A stretch of 8,464 nucleotides of DNA. Origin: JBBEBE01 sp051746765 (GTDB lineage: Bacteria > Bacteroidota > Rhodothermia > Balneolales > Balneolaceae). Position 1 is the stretch's first letter; the number at the start of each line of letters is the position of its first letter. Below the pieces are notes generated by a model. The model was not told the DNA's origin. It saw only the letters and a list, made by a program, of their open reading frames with translations, and did no database searches. Below are positions 6,199 to 8,464 of the stretch, in pieces. A program made the position numbers and the translations under genes. The DNA lies in NCBI GenBank assembly GCA_051746765.1, contig JBNJFK010000095.1, positions 1-8,464 of the forward strand, written 5' to 3'.

Positions 6199-7263
6199 TC
6201 AGGCCCGTTTTAAAATTGACTTTGCAACCAATAGTTCGGCGTTCAGGATGGCTCCACCCGCTGCTCCACGCACCGTATTGTGCGCCATGGCGACAAACGA
6301 GAGGTCGTGAACGGCCGTGGATCGTACTCGTCCGACAGCTGTCCGCATTCCATTCTCTTCATCGGCCTGCAGGAGAGGTTGTGGATAATAATCCTCTTCA
6401 TAGACAAAGAGTGGGTGTTCGGGGGCAGATGGCAAGTTGAGACCGTGGAGCGGGCTTTCCCACGAGGTCAAAGTTGCTTTTGCCTCGGTTGCATCGGCCG
6501 GCTTTTTTTTCAGAGAGACCGATACCGAAAGCAGGTGTCCGTTTCGGACCGGAACCCGGGTCGCTGTTGCGAGAACCGGGAAGTCTGCGAAAGAAACCTT
6601 GTCACCGTCAAGACTTCCCAATAGTTTCAGGGGCTCCGTTTCAATTTTTGACTCTTCATCTGAAATGAAGGGAATCACATTCCCCATGATGTCCAGACTG
6701 GGAACCCCGGGATATCCGGCTCCGGATACTGCCTGCATAGAGGTGACGACGACCGACTCGATACCAAAGGCGTCGTGAATCGGTTTCAGGGCCATGACCA
6801 AGGGGACCACGACACAATTCGGGTTGGTCACAATCCAGCCGGAACCATCCTCGGTGAAACGCTGGTGAGAGATCAGATCAATGTGATCAGGGTTTACTTC
6901 CGGTACGAGTAGGGGGACATGTTCGTCCATCCGGTAGTTTTTTGCATTTGAGATCACCGGAATGCCGGCGTTTGCAAAATCGGATTCTACCTGGCCGGCA
7001 ACGGAAGAGTCCAGTCCAGAAAAGACAAAATCGACATCCTTGAACAAGTCCGGATCACAGCTGCGTACTGTCAGATTTTCAACTGAGGCTGGAAGCGGGG
7101 TAGTTTCGACCCATTTCGCGGCTCTCTTGTACGGTTTGTCAGCTGATCGATTGGAAGCTCCCAGTGCAGTGATTTCAAACCAGGGATGTTCCTGAAGAAG
7201 GCGGATGAATTTCTGTCCGACAGCTCCGGTTGCACCCAGGATACCGACATTGAAACGAGTCAT
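6199..7263 (-). CDS. asd: Aspartate-semialdehyde dehydrogenase, archaeal/fungal type
   Basis: Cytoplasmic NADP-dependent enzyme reducing aspartyl phosphate to aspartate semialdehyde, the branch point to lysine/diaminopimelate, threonine and methionine. The product has 354 residues. Seen in order: the nucleotide-binding GILGATGAVGQKF at 7-19, catalytic Cys150 in IVTNPNC, SGAGYPGVPSLDIMGNVIPFI at 180-200, and RVPVRNGHLLSVSV at 236-249 with the probable base His243. The MQAVSGAGYPGVPSLDI.GNVIPFI...E..K...EPLKLLG wording is that of the archaeal/fungal ASADH branch rather than the common E. coli-type enzyme. ATG 7263 is chosen because the Rossmann motif starts four residues later. The frame stays open to 7536, but that upstream part has no family similarity and would overlap glyS. 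No Shine-Dalgarno is seen. The gene is convergent with DUF3078 and divergent from glyS. Confidence 0.95.
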   Translation of the reverse strand: MTRFNVGILGATGAVGQKFIRLLQEHPWFEITALGASNRSADKPYKRAAKWVETTPLPASVENLTVRSCDPDLFKDVDFVFSGLDSSVAGQVESDFANAGIPVISNAKNYRMDEHVPLLVPEVNPDHIDLISHQRFTEDGSGWIVTNPNCVVVPLVMALKPIHDAFGIESVVVTSMQAVSGAGYPGVPSLDIMGNVIPFISDEESKIETEPLKLLGSLDGDKVSFADFPVLATATRVPVRNGHLLSVSVSLKKKPADATEAKATLTSWESPLHGLNLPSAPEHPLFVYEEDYYPQPLLQADEENGMRTAVGRVRSTAVHDLSFVAMAHNTVRGAAGGAILNAELLVAKSILKRA

Positions 7264-7315
7264 AATAGGCAAGGTGTCTGATTGTCGTTTGGTGGTGACG
7301 TAGGGAACCGGCCGC

Positions 7316-7331
7316 GTACGAAAAATCGTAC
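7316..7331 (-). promoter_or_regulatory. Hairpin or operator-like dyad in the predicted asd leader
   Basis: GTACGA and TCGTAC flank four A bases (TTTT on the asd strand), a perfect six-base dyad. Outside it, CCGG on each side could add an outer stem across an unpaired internal loop. It lies 53 bases before the asd start codon and downstream of the proposed asd -7 element, so it would be in the mRNA leader. It could be an RNA hairpin or a repressor site. Confidence 0.35.
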
Positions 7332-7349
7332 AATTACCGGCGTAGCCCT

Positions 7350-7380
7350 GAAAGATAGCGATAACCACAACATTATATAA
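7350..7380 (-). promoter_or_regulatory. Possible asd promoter
   Basis: On the minus strand TTA at 7380-7378, 20 bases, then TATCTTTC at 7357-7350. This is one base off the Bacteroidota TAnnTTTG consensus, with a TTA in place of TTG at -33. The predicted leader to the asd start is about 80 bases. Confidence 0.4.
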
Positions 7381-7402
7381 AGTCTCAATTTTTGTATCTT
7401 TG
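7373..7402 (+). promoter_or_regulatory. Probable glyS promoter
   Basis: TATCTTTG at 7395-7402 matches the Bacteroidota -7 consensus TAnnTTTG exactly and is identical to the element before tRNA-Gln. TTA at 7373-7375 stands 19 bases upstream as an imperfect -33. The predicted leader to the glyS start is about 65-75 bases. Confidence 0.55.
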
Positions 7403-7475
7403 CGGCTTGTTTCCGGTCTGCCTGATTCACCTGGCAGTCGGTTTTCATTCGACGGAATAACAATTATTTGAACGC

Positions 7476-8464
7476 ATGACCATGGCTGTAACGCATCTTG
7501 AAAGTTTGGATAAAATCGTATCGCTCTCGAAGTCACGAGGATTTATTTACCAATCTTCAGAAATCTACGGTGGATTGGGAGCGGTCTATGATTACGGACC
7601 TCTCGGAGCAGAACTCAAGCGGAACATCCGGTCGACCTGGTGGAACAGCATGACCCGGGATCACGATAACATTGTCGGAATTGATGCGGCGATCTTTATG
7701 CACCCTCGGGTATGGGAGGCGAGTGGCCACGTTTCCGGATTCAATGATCCGATGATTGATGACAAGCAATCCAAAAAGCGATATCGGGCCGATCTGGTTA
7801 TTGAGCAGCATATTGCAACACTGCAGGCAAAAGGAAAAGAGGAGAAGGCTGCCGAGCTGCAGGAGAAACTCGATACGGCAGGTAGCAGGAAGGGGCTGTG
7901 TGAGGATCTTCACACGATCATCCTGGAAGAAGAGATCCATGCTCCCGATTCCGGTGCATTTGACTGGACCGATGTGCGTCAGTTTAATTTGATGTTCAAA
8001 ACCCATTTTGGTGCAGTGGATAGCGGAGACGGGTCCGGTGACGTTTATCTGCGACCGGAAACCGCACAGGGAATTTTTGTCAACTATAAAAATGTGATGG
8101 ATACATCTCGTCAGCAGATTCCGTTTGGTATCGCACAGGTCGGGAAGGCATTTCGAAATGAAGTTGTCGCCCGTCAATTTGTATTTCGCATGCGGGAATT
8201 CGAGCAGATGGAGATGCAGTATTTCGTTCAACCGGGAACCGATGAAGAGATGTATAAAACTTGGTTGCAGAGAAGAGTCGAGTGGCACAAATCGATCGGT
8301 ATCCGGCCGGAGCATCTGCGTACAGCCCCGCACCCGGACGACAAATTGGCGCACTACGCCCGCGCTGCTGCAGACATTCAATATCAGTATCCGATTGGTT
8401 GGCAGGAAGTAGAAGGGATTCACAATCGTACGGACTTTGATCTGTCCCAGCACCAGGAGTTCTC
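7476..8464 (+). CDS. glyS: Glycyl-tRNA synthetase, alpha-2 type, N-terminal part (3' end cut by window edge)
   Basis: Class II enzyme charging tRNA-Gly, of the dimeric single-chain type (also called glyQS), not the E. coli alpha2-beta2 type. I read 329 complete codons to the right edge with no stop. Landmarks, numbered from the first ATG: SSEIYGGLGAVYDYGPLGAELK at 27-48 (motif 1 region), RPETAQG at 193-199, and motif 2 FRNEVVARQFVFRMREFEQMEMQYF at 226-250, a wording typical of Bacteroidota. The insertion with KKRYRADLVIEQ and a charged helix (KGKEEKAAELQEKL) is also typical. Motif 3 and the anticodon-binding domain fall outside. ATG 7476 and ATG 7482 are both in frame; neither has a Shine-Dalgarno, so the N-terminus is MTMAVTHLES or MAVTHLES. 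Divergent from asd. Confidence 0.95.
   Translation, partial: MTMAVTHLESLDKIVSLSKSRGFIYQSSEIYGGLGAVYDYGPLGAELKRNIRSTWWNSMTRDHDNIVGIDAAIFMHPRVWEASGHVSGFNDPMIDDKQSKKRYRADLVIEQHIATLQAKGKEEKAAELQEKLDTAGSRKGLCEDLHTIILEEEIHAPDSGAFDWTDVRQFNLMFKTHFGAVDSGDGSGDVYLRPETAQGIFVNYKNVMDTSRQQIPFGIAQVGKAFRNEVVARQFVFRMREFEQMEMQYFVQPGTDEEMYKTWLQRRVEWHKSIGIRPEHLRTAPHPDDKLAHYARAAADIQYQYPIGWQEVEGIHNRTDFDLSQHQEF

Noticed and set aside
7264..7536. A 91-codon upstream extension of asd
   Set aside because: The extension precedes the Rossmann motif, shows no family similarity, crosses the promoters and runs into glyS on the other strand. ATG 7263 gives the normal length.
7557..8453. A 298-codon open frame on the minus strand opposite glyS
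   Set aside because: It is antisense to clear glycyl-tRNA synthetase sequence and shows no recognisable family features.

Overview
The window looks like a chromosomal housekeeping segment from a bacterium of the Bacteroidota/Rhodothermota-Balneolota side of the FCB group. Four signs point there: two DUF3078 proteins, a PyrR-like phosphoribosyltransferase of the Bacteroidota kind, a glycyl-tRNA synthetase with the motif-2 wording usual in that group, and promoter-like sites matching the Bacteroidota consensus TAnnTTTG. Base composition is roughly balanced and uniform by eye. The genus cannot be fixed from the sequence alone; Balneolaceae-like is my best guess.

Positions 1-3303 lie on the minus strand and read, in transcription order, promoter, tRNA-Gln(UUG), prs (PRPP synthetase, TTG start), a Ctc-type ribosomal protein bL25 with a long acidic tail, pth (peptidyl-tRNA hydrolase) and hppA (membrane pyrophosphatase, cut off at the left edge). 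Gaps are 20-68 bp, so this is probably one transcription unit. The products supply PRPP, a ribosomal protein, peptidyl-tRNA recycling and pyrophosphate-driven ion pumping.

Positions 3304-6062 lie on the plus strand: a PyrR-like phosphoribosyltransferase, then two adjacent paralogous DUF3078 proteins with signal peptides and predicted beta-rich envelope domains. A strong hairpin at 6028-6062 closes this block.

Positions 6063-8464 hold a dyad-rich intergenic stretch, asd on the minus strand (aspartate-semialdehyde dehydrogenase of the archaeal/fungal type) and, diverging from it, glyS on the plus strand (dimeric-type glycyl-tRNA synthetase, cut off at the right edge). The asd-glyS gap holds two back-to-back promoter-like elements around the palindrome TTATATAA, and a hairpin in the predicted asd leader.

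I found no mobile element, CRISPR array, phage gene or defence system. The less explained items are the tandem DUF3078 pair, the PyrR-like protein beside the prs operon, and the structured intergenic regions.
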